Origin: Amycolatopsis cihanbeyliensis
GTDB lineage: Bacteria > Actinomycetota > Actinomycetes > Mycobacteriales > Pseudonocardiaceae
Direction of reading: 5' to 3'
Assembly (NCBI RefSeq): GCF_006715045.1
Contig: NZ_VFML01000001.1
Coordinates: 682,001 to 746,000 of the forward strand
Length of the DNA stretch: 64,000 nucleotides
Positions 1-8,237 of this stretch are shown piece by piece. Under the pieces are notes generated by a model. That model was not told where the DNA came from, did not search any database, and was given only the letters and a program-made list of their open reading frames with translations. Within the stretch, counting starts at the first letter, position 1, and every line of letters starts with the position of its first letter. Both the position numbers and the translations under genes were made by a program.

Positions 1-65
1 CCACCGGCGCCGAGCCGGGCGCCGCGGGGTCCTGGGCGGTCTGGCGAGACGCCGGAGCCTGCTGA
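1..65 (+). CDS. 3' end of a gene entering from the left edge (unidentified)
   Basis: An open frame runs from the window edge to a TGA at 63-65 and is followed 25 bases later by a clear terminator hairpin, so a coding 3' end is plausible. Only about 20 residues are visible (Gly/Ala-rich, ending Ala-Cys). No family can be named. Confidence 0.35.
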   Translation, partial: TGAEPGAAGSWAVWRDAGAC

Positions 66-90
66 TAAGCCGATTTGCGCAAATTCCCCG

Positions 91-123
91 TGGGGGCCAC
101 CGAGTATGGTGGCCCCCACTTTT
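91..123 (+). terminator. Rho-independent terminator
   Basis: Perfect 11-bp inverted repeat (91-101 pairing with 108-118), a 6-base loop and a CTTTT tail at 119-123. It would end transcription entering from the left, before the betaine operon. Confidence 0.8.
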
Positions 124-360
124 CTGTCCGGAGACAGGACGGTGAGCTGCCAGGGTAAAGCATTACCGCCTGCCCACCCTCCGCCCACATCCCGCCCCGG
201 AATAGTGGGCAAAATTACGCCGGAACCCCCCGTGGATGCGCGTCGATCTTCCGCGCATAAGATTCCTCGTTGGCTACCGACCGATTCGGCGTTATCGGAT
301 CGGACAAGAACGAGACATCCGGAGGACGCACTCTTCCGGCAGTTCAGGAGAAGGTGAACC

Positions 361-1437
361 TTGGCCGCCCCCGTCCAGCAACCCAGCACCGGCGACGACC
401 ACGCAGGCGCACCCGTCATCTCGGTACGCGGCCTGTGGAAGGTGTTCGGCCCCAGAGCAGCCGAGGTGCCCCGTTCCACCGAGCTACGGGCGCTGAGCAG
501 GTCCGAACTGATGGAGCAGACCGGCTGCACCGCGGCCGTGCGCGAGGTCGACTTCGACGTCTCGCCGGGCGAGGTGTTCGTCGTGATGGGACTGTCCGGT
601 TCGGGCAAATCGACCCTCGTTCGCTGCCTCACCAGGCTGATCGAGCCCACCGCGGGCGAGCTCTCCTTCGAGCGCGAGGATCTGCTGGCCGCGGACGCCA
701 AGCAGCTGCGTACCTTGCGGCGCAACAAGTTCTCCATGGTGTTCCAGCACTTCGGACTGTTGCCGCATCGCAGCGTCGTCGACAATGTCGGTTTTGGACT
801 GGAGGTACGCGGCGTCGGCAAGGCGGAGCGGCTGCGGCGCGCGAACGAGGTCATCGAGCTGGTCGGCCTGGACAGCTACCGCAACTCCTACCCCGACCAG
901 CTCTCCGGCGGTATGCAGCAGCGCGTCGGACTGGCCAGGGCGCTGGCCGGTGAGCCGGACGTGCTGTTCTTCGACGAGCCGTTCTCCGCGCTGGACCCGC
1001 TGATCCGGCGTGAGATGCAGAACGAGGTCATCCACCTGCACCGCACGGTCGGCAAGACCATGGTGTTCATCACCCATGACCTTTCCGAGGCGCTCAAGCT
1101 CGGCGACCGGATCCTGATCATGCGGGACGGTCAGATGGTCCAGCTCGGCACCGGCGACGAGCTGGTCGGCGCACCCGCGGACGACTATGTCCGTGACTTC
1201 GTCCGGGACGTGCCGCGCGCCGACGTGCTCACCCTGAAATGGATCATGCGCGCCCCGCGTCCGGGGGACGAGCTGGACGGCCCCGAGCTCGGGCCGGACA
1301 CCCTCGCCAGGGAGGCGACCCGCAGCGTGCTCGCCGCCGGCAAGCCGGTGAAAGTGGTGCGGGACGGCGAGCTGCTCGGGATCGTCAGCGACGAGGAGAT
1401 CCTGACCCTGGTCGTCGGCCGGGGGGACGAGGAGTGA
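361..1437 (+). CDS. Glycine betaine/proline-type ABC transporter ATPase (ProV/OpuAA-like)
   Basis: 358-residue ATP-binding subunit of a quaternary-amine importer, acting on the cytoplasmic face. The Walker A motif GLSGSGKST, a signature around [15 protein letters not shown], a Walker B ending [12 protein letters not shown] and the switch His in FITHDL are all visible. The long N-terminal segment before Walker A and a CBS-like C-terminal tail (about residues 280-355) are typical of ProV/OpuAA. The chosen start is TTG at 361, ten bases after AGGAG. Its TGA overlaps the permease ATG (TGATG), so it is the first gene of a three-gene operon. The substrate is inferred from family and from the binding protein downstream. 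Confidence 0.93.
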   Translation: MAAPVQQPSTGDDHAGAPVISVRGLWKVFGPRAAEVPRSTELRALSRSELMEQTGCTAAVREVDFDVSPGEVFVVMGLSGSGKSTLVRCLTRLIEPTAGELSFEREDLLAADAKQLRTLRRNKFSMVFQHFGLLPHRSVVDNVGFGLEVRGVGKAERLRRANEVIELVGLDSYRNSYPDQLSGGMQQRVGLARALAGEPDVLFFDEPFSALDPLIRREMQNEVIHLHRTVGKTMVFITHDLSEALKLGDRILIMRDGQMVQLGTGDELVGAPADDYVRDFVRDVPRADVLTLKWIMRAPRPGDELDGPELGPDTLAREATRSVLAAGKPVKVVRDGELLGIVSDEEILTLVVGRGDEE

Positions 1438-3425
1438 TGGCGGTACTGGACGCCGCGAGGAGCACCGTCGGCGCCGCCGCGAGGCACCCGCGCCGCGGGC
1501 TGATCGTGCTGGGGATCCTGGCGTGCTGGCTGGTGCTGTGGCTGTTCTCGCGCGGCATGCACACGCTGGCGCTCGGACCGGCCCAGCTCACCGGGCTGCA
1601 CGAGTGGCTGAACGAGGTACGCGACTCGATCGGCGCCAACCGCAACAGCAACCCGCTGTTCCTCTACTTCTTCAACGAGATCCGGCTGGTCATCGACGAG
1701 TTCGTCACCTTCGTCCAGTCGCTGTTCGCCCGGCCCGCCTACGGCTCGCCGATCCCGGTGCTCGGCTGGCTCGGCGTGGTCGCCGTGGCGGGCTACGTCT
1801 CCTATGCGGTGGCCAACCTGCGGATCGCCCTGCTGGCCGTGGGTGGTCTCGCCTTTCTCGGCCTGCAGGGGTTGTGGCAGGAGAGCATGGACACGCTCGC
1901 GCTGACCACGGCCGCCGTGCTGATCGCCCTGCTGTTCGCGATCCCGATCGGCATCGCGGCCGGGCTCTCCGACAGGTTCCACCGGCTCATCACGCCGGTG
2001 CTGGACTTCATGCAGACGATGCCGCCGTTCGTCTACCTCGCGCCGTTGACCCTGTTCTTCCTGATCGGCCCGGCTTCGGCGACCATCGCCACGCTGATCT
2101 ACGCCGCTCCCCCGACGATCCGGCTCACCGCGCACGGCGTGCGGTCGGTGCCACGCCCGATGGTCGAGGCCAGCGAGTCGCTCGGCGCCACCAGGCGGCA
2201 GACCCTGACCAAGGTGCTGTTGCCCGCCGCGAAACGCACCATCGTGCTGGGTATCAACCAGACGATCATGGCGGCGCTGGCGATGGTCACGGTCGCCGCG
2301 CTGATCGACGCACCCGGGCTGGGCAAGACCGTGGTGAGCGCACTGGGCACGCTCGAGGTCGGCCAGGCGTTCAACGGCGGGCTGGCCATCGTGGTGCTCG
2401 CGATCGTGCTGGACCGGGTCACCACCGCGGCCAGCGGGCGGGCCGAGCGGGCCCGGCTGGCCACCCGCGGGCTTGCCGCCAGGCTGCGGCCCGCGGCTCT
2501 GCTCGGCGGCGGAATCGCCGCCGCGGTCGCGGTGTGGTTCTCCCGCACCTATGTCTGGGCCGCGGAGTTCCCGGATGAGGTGAGCATCGGCGACGACATC
2601 GCGCTGGCCGTGGCGAACGCCACCGACTGGGTGAAGGAGAACCTGGTCACCGTCACGAACGGGATCAAGAACGGGGTGACCGAGGCCCTGATCAACCCGC
2701 TGCAGGCGCTGCTGGTGCAGTCCCCGTGGTGGCTGGTCGCCGCCGTGCTGCTGGCCATCGCGATGGTGCTCGGCGACCTGCGCGCGGTGCTGGTGTCCAT
2801 CGTCTGTATCGCGCTGCTGATCGGCTCCGGCCTGTGGCAGAACAGCATGATCACCCTGGCGGCCACCCTGGTCGCCACCACGATCGTGGTCCTGCTCGGA
2901 CTGGTGATCGGAGTCTGGATGGGCCGCAGCACCAGGGCCGATCGGATCATCCGGCCGTTGCTGGACGCCGGGCAGACCATGCCACCGTTCGTCTACCTGG
3001 TGCCGTTCCTGGCGCTGTTCGCCGCTTCCCGGTTCACCGCCATCGCGGCCGCCGTGGTGTACGCGGCCCCGGTGACCATCAAGATCATCGCGGACGGGAT
3101 ACGCGGCGTGCCCGCGACCACCGTCGAGGCCGCCACGGCCACCGGCGCGAGCACCTGGCAGACCATCACCAAGGTGCAGTTGCCGATGGCGCGCGGGGCG
3201 GTGACCCTGGCCACCAACCAGGGCCTGATCTACGTGCTGTCCATGGTGGTCGTCGGCGGCCTGGTCGGCGCGGGCGCCCTCGGCTTCGACGTGGTCGCAG
3301 GCTTCTCCCAGGGCCAGCTGTTCGGCAAGGGCCTCGCGGCGGGCGTCGCGATCGTGCTGCTCGGCGTCATGCTCGACCGCATCTCGCAGGCCGCCGCGAA
3401 CCGGTCCGGCCGGGTCACGACCTGA
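1437..3425 (+). CDS. Tandem-duplicated glycine-betaine-type ABC permease (two ProW units)
   Basis: 662-residue inner-membrane permease. It contains two homologous ProW-type units in one chain: both halves repeat the pattern 'D-x-Q-T-M-P-P-F-V-Y-L' (near residues 190 and 515) followed by the coupling EAA-like loop (VEASESLGATRRQT; VEAATATGASTWQT). The usual ProW permease is about half this length and homodimerises, so this chain probably forms the whole transmembrane pore. The start ATG at 1437 overlaps the ATPase stop. The ProX-like gene follows after 21 bp. The two halves have clearly diverged, so the duplication is old. Confidence 0.9.
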   Translation: MAVLDAARSTVGAAARHPRRGLIVLGILACWLVLWLFSRGMHTLALGPAQLTGLHEWLNEVRDSIGANRNSNPLFLYFFNEIRLVIDEFVTFVQSLFARPAYGSPIPVLGWLGVVAVAGYVSYAVANLRIALLAVGGLAFLGLQGLWQESMDTLALTTAAVLIALLFAIPIGIAAGLSDRFHRLITPVLDFMQTMPPFVYLAPLTLFFLIGPASATIATLIYAAPPTIRLTAHGVRSVPRPMVEASESLGATRRQTLTKVLLPAAKRTIVLGINQTIMAALAMVTVAALIDAPGLGKTVVSALGTLEVGQAFNGGLAIVVLAIVLDRVTTAASGRAERARLATRGLAARLRPAALLGGGIAAAVAVWFSRTYVWAAEFPDEVSIGDDIALAVANATDWVKENLVTVTNGIKNGVTEALINPLQALLVQSPWWLVAAVLLAIAMVLGDLRAVLVSIVCIALLIGSGLWQNSMITLAATLVATTIVVLLGLVIGVWMGRSTRADRIIRPLLDAGQTMPPFVYLVPFLALFAASRFTAIAAAVVYAAPVTIKIIADGIRGVPATTVEAATATGASTWQTITKVQLPMARGAVTLATNQGLIYVLSMVVVGGLVGAGALGFDVVAGFSQGQLFGKGLAAGVAIVLLGVMLDRISQAAANRSGRVTT

Positions 3426-3446
3426 ACAAGGTAAGGAGGTTCCCTC

Positions 3447-4427
3447 GTGGGACAGAACAGGACCGCCACCACCAGGCTGGCGCTCGGCACCGGGATCGCA
3501 CTGGTCGCGGCGCTGGGTCTGGCGGGTTGCGGCGGGGCGAAGGTCGGCGAGTCCGGTGGCGATGCAGCCTCCGGTGAGTGCGGCACGTTCAACCTGGCCA
3601 TCAACCCGTGGGTCGGCTACAAGGCGAACGCCGCGGTGATCGCGCATGTCGCGGAGACCGAGTTGGGCTGCACGGTGAACAAGAAGGATCTCAAGGAGGA
3701 GATCGCCTGGCAGGGTTTCGGCAGCGGTGAGGTCGACGCCATCGTGGAGAACTGGGGTCACGCCGACCTCAAGAAGAAGTACATCGAGGAGCAGCAGACC
3801 GCGGTGGAGGCCGGCTCGACCGGCGTCGACGGTGAGATCGGCTGGTACGTGCCGCCGTGGATGGTGGAGAAATACCCGGACATCACCGACTGGAAGAACC
3901 TGAACAAGTACTCCGACCTGTTCCGGACTTCCGAGTCGGGCGGCAAGGGCCAGCTACTCGACGGCGACCCCTCCTTCGTCACCAACGACGAGGCTCTGGT
4001 GCGCAACCTGGACCTGGACTACAAGGTGGTTTACGGCGGAAGCGAGACGGCACTGATCCAGGGGTTCCGGCAGGCGCAGGAGCGGCAGAAGCCGTTCCTC
4101 GGCTATTTCTACTCACCGCACTGGCTGCTCCAGGACATCGAGCTGGCCAAGGTGCAACTGCCGCCGCATACCGAGGGCTGCGACGAGGACGCGCAGAAGG
4201 TGGCCTGCGACTATCCGGAATACGACCTCGACAAGATCGTGAGCAAGAAGTTCGCAGATGCCGGCGGTCCTGCATACCGGCTGGTGCAGAACTTCGAGTG
4301 GACCAACGAGGACCAGAACGTGGTCGCCGGTTACATCGCCGAGGACAAGATGTCACCGGAGGCCGCCGCCAAGAAGTGGGTGGAGGAGAACCAGGACAAG
4401 GTCAAGGCCTGGCTGCCCGGAGAGTGA
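3447..4427 (+). CDS. Glycine betaine-type substrate-binding lipoprotein (ProX/OpuAC family)
   Basis: 326-residue extracytoplasmic receptor. A short basic N-terminus, a hydrophobic stretch and a lipobox LAGC (Cys28) mark a lipoprotein. The mature part starts with the ProX-type pattern around INPWVGYKANAAV and contains DAIVENWGH; aromatic residues of this kind form the cation cage in the family. GTG at 3447 is preceded by AAGGAGG seven bases upstream. Last gene of the operon, followed by a terminator at 4441. It differs from the second betaine receptor at 54003, so the two systems may favour different ligands. Confidence 0.9.
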   Translation: MGQNRTATTRLALGTGIALVAALGLAGCGGAKVGESGGDAASGECGTFNLAINPWVGYKANAAVIAHVAETELGCTVNKKDLKEEIAWQGFGSGEVDAIVENWGHADLKKKYIEEQQTAVEAGSTGVDGEIGWYVPPWMVEKYPDITDWKNLNKYSDLFRTSESGGKGQLLDGDPSFVTNDEALVRNLDLDYKVVYGGSETALIQGFRQAQERQKPFLGYFYSPHWLLQDIELAKVQLPPHTEGCDEDAQKVACDYPEYDLDKIVSKKFADAGGPAYRLVQNFEWTNEDQNVVAGYIAEDKMSPEAAAKKWVEENQDKVKAWLPGE

Positions 4428-4440
4428 CCGGCTGACCGTA

Positions 4441-4483
4441 CGGAAGTCGGCCGCCATTCTTCCCGGCGGCCGACTTCCGTTTA
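4441..4483. terminator. Strong bidirectional-looking terminator hairpin
   Basis: Perfect 15-bp inverted repeat (4441-4455 with 4465-4479), a 9-base loop and a TTT tail. It sits between the convergent betaine operon and lsr2 and can serve the plus-strand operon. Confidence 0.85.
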
Positions 4484-4550
4484 CCCGATTTGCCTCCGGG
4501 CCGGAGCGTGACGCGCCCGGAATCTGTCCACCCACCGCGAGCCGCGACGG

Positions 4551-4895
4551 TTACTTCTTACCGTGGTAGGCGTCGACCACCTCGGCCGGGATACGACCAC
4601 GGTCGGAGATCTCGTAACCCTGGTCCCGCGCCCAGGCGCGAATCGCCTGATTCTGCTCACGGTCGGCACTCGCCGGCCGGGCACCATTGCGCGCACCGCG
4701 CTTCGCGGTCCGCTTACGGCCACCCGCCCGCCTGGCGTGCTCCACGTACTGAGCCAGAACGTCCCGCAGCTCTTCCGCGTTATCCTCGGAGAGGTCGATC
4801 TGGTAGGTGACGCCGTCCAGACCGAACTCGACAGTCTCCTGCGCTTCGGAACCGTCGATGTCGTCGACCAACGAGACCAGGACCTGCTGTGCCAT
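4551..4895 (-). CDS. lsr2: Lsr2-family nucleoid-associated protein
   Basis: 114-residue H-NS-like DNA-bridging protein of actinobacteria. The N-terminal oligomerisation domain ([12 protein letters not shown] start, residues 1-60) is joined by a basic Lys/Arg linker to a C-terminal DNA-binding domain. That domain carries the conserved [19 protein letters not shown] segment, whose RGR binds the minor groove of AT-rich DNA. Length matches the family. ATG is preceded by an AGGAG-type site. Monocistronic. Proteins of this family silence horizontally acquired AT-rich genes. Whether this copy is the main chromosomal Lsr2 or a paralogue cannot be told from the window. Confidence 0.96.
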   Translation of the reverse strand: MAQQVLVSLVDDIDGSEAQETVEFGLDGVTYQIDLSEDNAEELRDVLAQYVEHARRAGGRKRTAKRGARNGARPASADREQNQAIRAWARDQGYEISDRGRIPAEVVDAYHGKK

Positions 4896-5335
4896 GTTTC
4901 TCCTCTTTCACCGAACACTTGTCCAACGGGTACATGTCAGAACGGCTGAGCCATGTGCCCGTCGTGGCAGACCGGGAACCCACAGATGCCGCTCATTCAC
5001 CCCGGCTACCGCCAATCGCCAGTAGATTTCTACCACTCGATCTCGGCAATCATACCCGGAAGACCACCTTCATGTTGACACCGTATACCCCGGGCGTCGT
5101 CGTTCGAGCAAGGGATCCGGTGGCCGCATGATAGACACCGGCAGGCACACATACCCAGCTTAATTTGAGTTTCATTCGGCTTACGGCCTTCCACCCGCAC
5201 CGAGATCTGTCGGAACAGCTCGCAGCATCTACCCGTACGATGTACGGTACCAATGTTCTCGATACTCGGCCGAACACTTCGGACAGCCTTCCGGTGCCCC
5301 ATGGGATGAAACGCGGCGGCGCTCCGCGGTCACGC
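4896..5335. other. Intergenic region upstream of lsr2 (440 bp)
   Basis: No convincing gene. Short open frames here have no ribosome site or recognisable sequence. The stretch is lower in GC than its surroundings and must hold the lsr2 promoter and the 3' flank of folP2. A 15-base palindrome lies at 5233-5247 (CCGTAC-GAT-GTACGG). Confidence 0.5.
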
Positions 5336-6235
5336 TCAGGCGAGGCCGCGCAGTGTGGACGAGGGCGGACGGGTGCCGCGAATACTGGCCACCATTTCCA
5401 GCACGCGCCGGGTCTGCCGAACCTGGTGCGCGCGAAACACCGCGGCCCCGCTCGCGGCCGCGACGGCGGTGGCCGCCAAGGTTCCGTCCAGCCGCCCCGC
5501 CATATCGACGCCGATGGTCTCCCCGACGAAATCCTTGTTCGACAGTGCCATCAGCACCGGCCACCCGGTGTCCACCAGCCGATCCAGATGGCGCAGCAGT
5601 TCCAGACCGTGCCAGGTGTTCTTGCCGAAATCGTGCGTAGGATCGACGAGTATTCCCGCTCGCGGCACACCCCGCGCCACCGCGCCTTCCGCCTGCCGGG
5701 TCACCTCGTCCACCACCGCGGACACGACGTCGGGATAGCGCACCCGGTGCGGCCGGCTGCGTGGGGTCAGCCCGCCGGTGTGCGAACACACATAGCCCGC
5801 GCCGAACTCGGCCGCCACCCCGACCAGCTCCGGATCGTGCCCTGCCCAGGTATCGTTGATCAGGTCGGCGCCGGCGTGGCAGGCCTGCCGTCCGACGGTG
5901 TGCCGCCAGGTGTCCACGCTGATCACGACCTCGGGGAACCGTTCCCTGGCCCAGGCGACCGTGGGCACGACCCGCCGGATCTCCTCGTCCACGTCCACCT
6001 CGGGACCGGGACCGGCCTTCACGCCGCCGATGTCGATGATGTCCGCCCCGTCGGCCACGGCCTGCCGGATCGCGTCCCTGGCCCGCTCGTCGGTGAACGT
6101 GGCTCCCCTGTCGTAGAAAGAATCCGGGGTGCGGTTGACGATGGCCATCACCAGTGCCCGGTCCCCGGCCACGCGCTTGCCGCGAAACACCAGCTCGGGC
6201 ACGGCCGGCGGCACCCAGTCGGTCACGTCCCCCAT
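5336..6235 (-). CDS. folP2: Dihydropteroate synthase-like protein FolP2
   Basis: 299-residue TIM-barrel protein of the pterin-binding family. The segments IVNRTPDSFYDRGATF, DIIDIGGVKAG and FGKNTWHGLELLRH closely follow my recollection of mycobacterial FolP2 (Rv1207 type), not the true folate enzyme FolP1. FolP2 of mycobacteria lacks demonstrated dihydropteroate synthase activity, so folate synthesis should not be assumed. The chosen ATG at 6235 overlaps the end of the upstream amidase gene by 13 bp, suggesting co-transcription. In mycobacteria folP2 lies near glucosyl-3-phosphoglycerate synthase; here it lies next to an amidase instead. Confidence 0.88.
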   Translation of the reverse strand: MGDVTDWVPPAVPELVFRGKRVAGDRALVMAIVNRTPDSFYDRGATFTDERARDAIRQAVADGADIIDIGGVKAGPGPEVDVDEEIRRVVPTVAWARERFPEVVISVDTWRHTVGRQACHAGADLINDTWAGHDPELVGVAAEFGAGYVCSHTGGLTPRSRPHRVRYPDVVSAVVDEVTRQAEGAVARGVPRAGILVDPTHDFGKNTWHGLELLRHLDRLVDTGWPVLMALSNKDFVGETIGVDMAGRLDGTLAATAVAAASGAAVFRAHQVRQTRRVLEMVASIRGTRPPSSTLRGLA

Positions 6236-7704
6236 GGTGCCAGGCCCCACGGACGCTCGGCCTCGATCCGCGTGGCCAGCGCCAGCAACGTGCCCTCGCT
6301 GCCGAGGCCGCCGACGAGCTGCACTCCGAGCGGGAGACCACCCGGAGTGCGATAGGTGGGCACACTCATCGCCGGGCGCCCGGTGATGTTGGCGAGCTGG
6401 GTATACGGCGTGCGCGCCAGGTTCCCGAGCACCACCCCGTCGGCCGCGCGGCTGGACATCAGCCTGCCGGCGAGCCCCATGCGCAGCATGGCCGCCCCCG
6501 CGGCACGCATCCACGCGGGCAACTCGAGCTCACCGATCCGGGCGGGCGGGTGCGCCAGCGTCGGGGTCAGCAGCAGGTCGTAGCGCTCGTGAAAGGCCGC
6601 CAGCGCGCGGTTGTAGTCGTTCCACCGCTCGTGCGCCTCGAGGTAGTCCACCGCGCGTTCCGCACGGCCCGCGGCAGCCAGCAGCCGGGTGTCCAGCTCG
6701 AAGCCGTCCGGGCCGGCACCGGTTTCCCGGCGGGTGACCGCCACCTGCCGGGCAAGTTTGGCGAACCACATGGTGAGAAAGTCCCTGCAGAGCGCGCGCC
6801 CGTCCAGGCCGACCTCGGCGGGTTCGACCTCGTGACCGAGTCCGGCCAGCAGTTCCGCGGCATCGGTCACCGCGGCGACCGCCTCCGGGTGCACCTCCGC
6901 CCCGACCGGCGAGCCCGCCGTCCAGCCGATCCGGAGCCGGCCAGGATCCCGGCGCGCGGCCTCGGCGTAGGGCAACTCGGGACGCGCGGGAAGGAAAGGC
7001 CCGCCAGGATCGGGATCGGCGGTCAGCACATCCAGCAACACGGCACTGTCCCGCACGCTTCGGGAGACCACCCCGTTGGTGCCGGCGCCGTGCAGGTGCT
7101 CGGCGGCTCCGGGCCCGGCCGGCACCAGGCCACGCCCGGGCTTCAGCCCGAACAGCCCGCAGCAGGCCGCCGGGATCCGGATCGAGCCGCCGCCGTCGTT
7201 CGCCCCGGCGGCCGGCACCACCCCGGCGGCGACCGCGGCCGCGGAGCCGCCCGAGGACCCGCCGGGGGTGTGCGCGGGGTTCCATGGGTTGCGGGCGGGG
7301 CCGTGCACGGTGGGCTCGGTGATGCCCTTCGCGCCGAACTCGGGGGTGTTGGTCTTGCCGAAGATCACCAGGCCGGCGTCCAGCCAGCGCCGGACCACCG
7401 CGCTGTGTTCGGCGACCGGCCGTTGCTGCAGTGCCCCGCATCCCGAACCGGTCGGCACACCCGCGTAGTCCTGGAGGAGATCCTTGATCAGGAACGGCAC
7501 CCCCGCCAGCGGACCGGTCGGCCCGGCGGCGGCCCGCGCGCGAGCCGTGTCGTGCATCGGCCGCACGATCGCGTTCAGCTCACCGTTGACCCGTTCGGCA
7601 CGAGCGATCGCGACCTCGAGCAGCTCCGCGGGGGACACCTCTCCCCTGGCGATCAGTTCGGCCAGGCCGACCGCGTCGTGCCGGCGATAGTCCGCATAGT
7701 CCAT
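6223..7704 (-). CDS. Amidase-signature family hydrolase
   Basis: 493-residue serine hydrolase. The Ser-cisSer-Lys triad can be placed: Lys74 (in FLIKDLLQ), Ser150 in PGGSSGGSA and Ser174 in DGGGSIRIPA, with the 24-residue spacing between the serines usual for the family. These enzymes hydrolyse amides in the cytoplasm; no signal peptide is present. The substrate cannot be read from sequence. It is co-directional with, and overlaps, folP2. Upstream are a small unknown protein and an ArsR/binding-protein-fusion pair that could act as its sensor. Confidence 0.92.
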   Translation of the reverse strand: MDYADYRRHDAVGLAELIARGEVSPAELLEVAIARAERVNGELNAIVRPMHDTARARAAAGPTGPLAGVPFLIKDLLQDYAGVPTGSGCGALQQRPVAEHSAVVRRWLDAGLVIFGKTNTPEFGAKGITEPTVHGPARNPWNPAHTPGGSSGGSAAAVAAGVVPAAGANDGGGSIRIPAACCGLFGLKPGRGLVPAGPGAAEHLHGAGTNGVVSRSVRDSAVLLDVLTADPDPGGPFLPARPELPYAEAARRDPGRLRIGWTAGSPVGAEVHPEAVAAVTDAAELLAGLGHEVEPAEVGLDGRALCRDFLTMWFAKLARQVAVTRRETGAGPDGFELDTRLLAAAGRAERAVDYLEAHERWNDYNRALAAFHERYDLLLTPTLAHPPARIGELELPAWMRAAGAAMLRMGLAGRLMSSRAADGVVLGNLARTPYTQLANITGRPAMSVPTYRTPGGLPLGVQLVGGLGSEGTLLALATRIEAERPWGLAPWGT

Positions 7705-7766
7705 CCGGCAAGGTTAGGTGATCACGTGGTGGTGCGTGGTCACTCGCGGCTCCCCGTTCCGGCGGG

Positions 7767-8099
7767 TCAGTGTCCGGTCCGTGGCCGCGGCGGGCGGGGC
7801 CTGCGGAACAACCTCGCCAGCAGCCTCGGCGCGGCCTCCGGCGCGGGTTCGACGGCCGCCGGCCCGCGCAGGGTGTCCATGCAGTGGGGGCAGGCCTGCC
7901 CGGGTGGGGTCACCGCGGCGGCGATCTGCACGAGGTGGTCGCAGATGGCGCGGTACTGCCCGGGGAACGGCGCGGTCGGCGCCGCGAACTCCTCGTCCGT
8001 CACGGCGTGGTCCCTGCCGTCCCGCACGCATCGAAACCAGGTGGTGTAGATCCGCGTCGTCTCGGCCATCGTCTCGTACACCTTCGCCGTGAACTCCAT
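7767..8099 (-). CDS. Small hypothetical protein with an ACPHC motif
   Basis: About 110 residues. The N-terminal half is acidic and aromatic-rich (Tyr/Trp/Phe spaced as in a helical bundle), an Ala-Cys-Pro-His-Cys motif lies near residue 70 and an Arg/Pro-rich tail follows. Third-position GC bias and position between same-strand genes support coding. ATG at 8099 is used; a TTG at 8111 with GGTGAG just upstream is an alternative. I do not recognise the family. The CPHC motif could bind metal or be redox-active, but with only two Cys this is a guess. Confidence 0.6.
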   Translation of the reverse strand: MEFTAKVYETMAETTRIYTTWFRCVRDGRDHAVTDEEFAAPTAPFPGQYRAICDHLVQIAAAVTPPGQACPHCMDTLRGPAAVEPAPEAAPRLLARLFRRPRPPRPRTGH

Positions 8100-8237
8100 T
8101 CGTGCGCCCAACTCACCCGCCTCACACCGGAGCTACCGCAACCATAGGTGCGCAATGAGGGCCAAAGACTACGGAGCGGGCACGCACTGCGTCAATGAGT
8201 GTCGTCACGTTGACACGTTTGGCCTAACTCCAACGGG

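Noticed and set aside
1185..3761. 858-codon minus-strand open frame
   Set aside because: Lies opposite the betaine permease genes; it is low-complexity Arg/Gly/His/Gln-rich with no domain, as expected for the antisense of high-GC coding DNA.
5030..5302. 90-codon minus-strand frame upstream of lsr2
   Set aside because: No ribosome site or family pattern; it overlaps an AT-richer promoter region.
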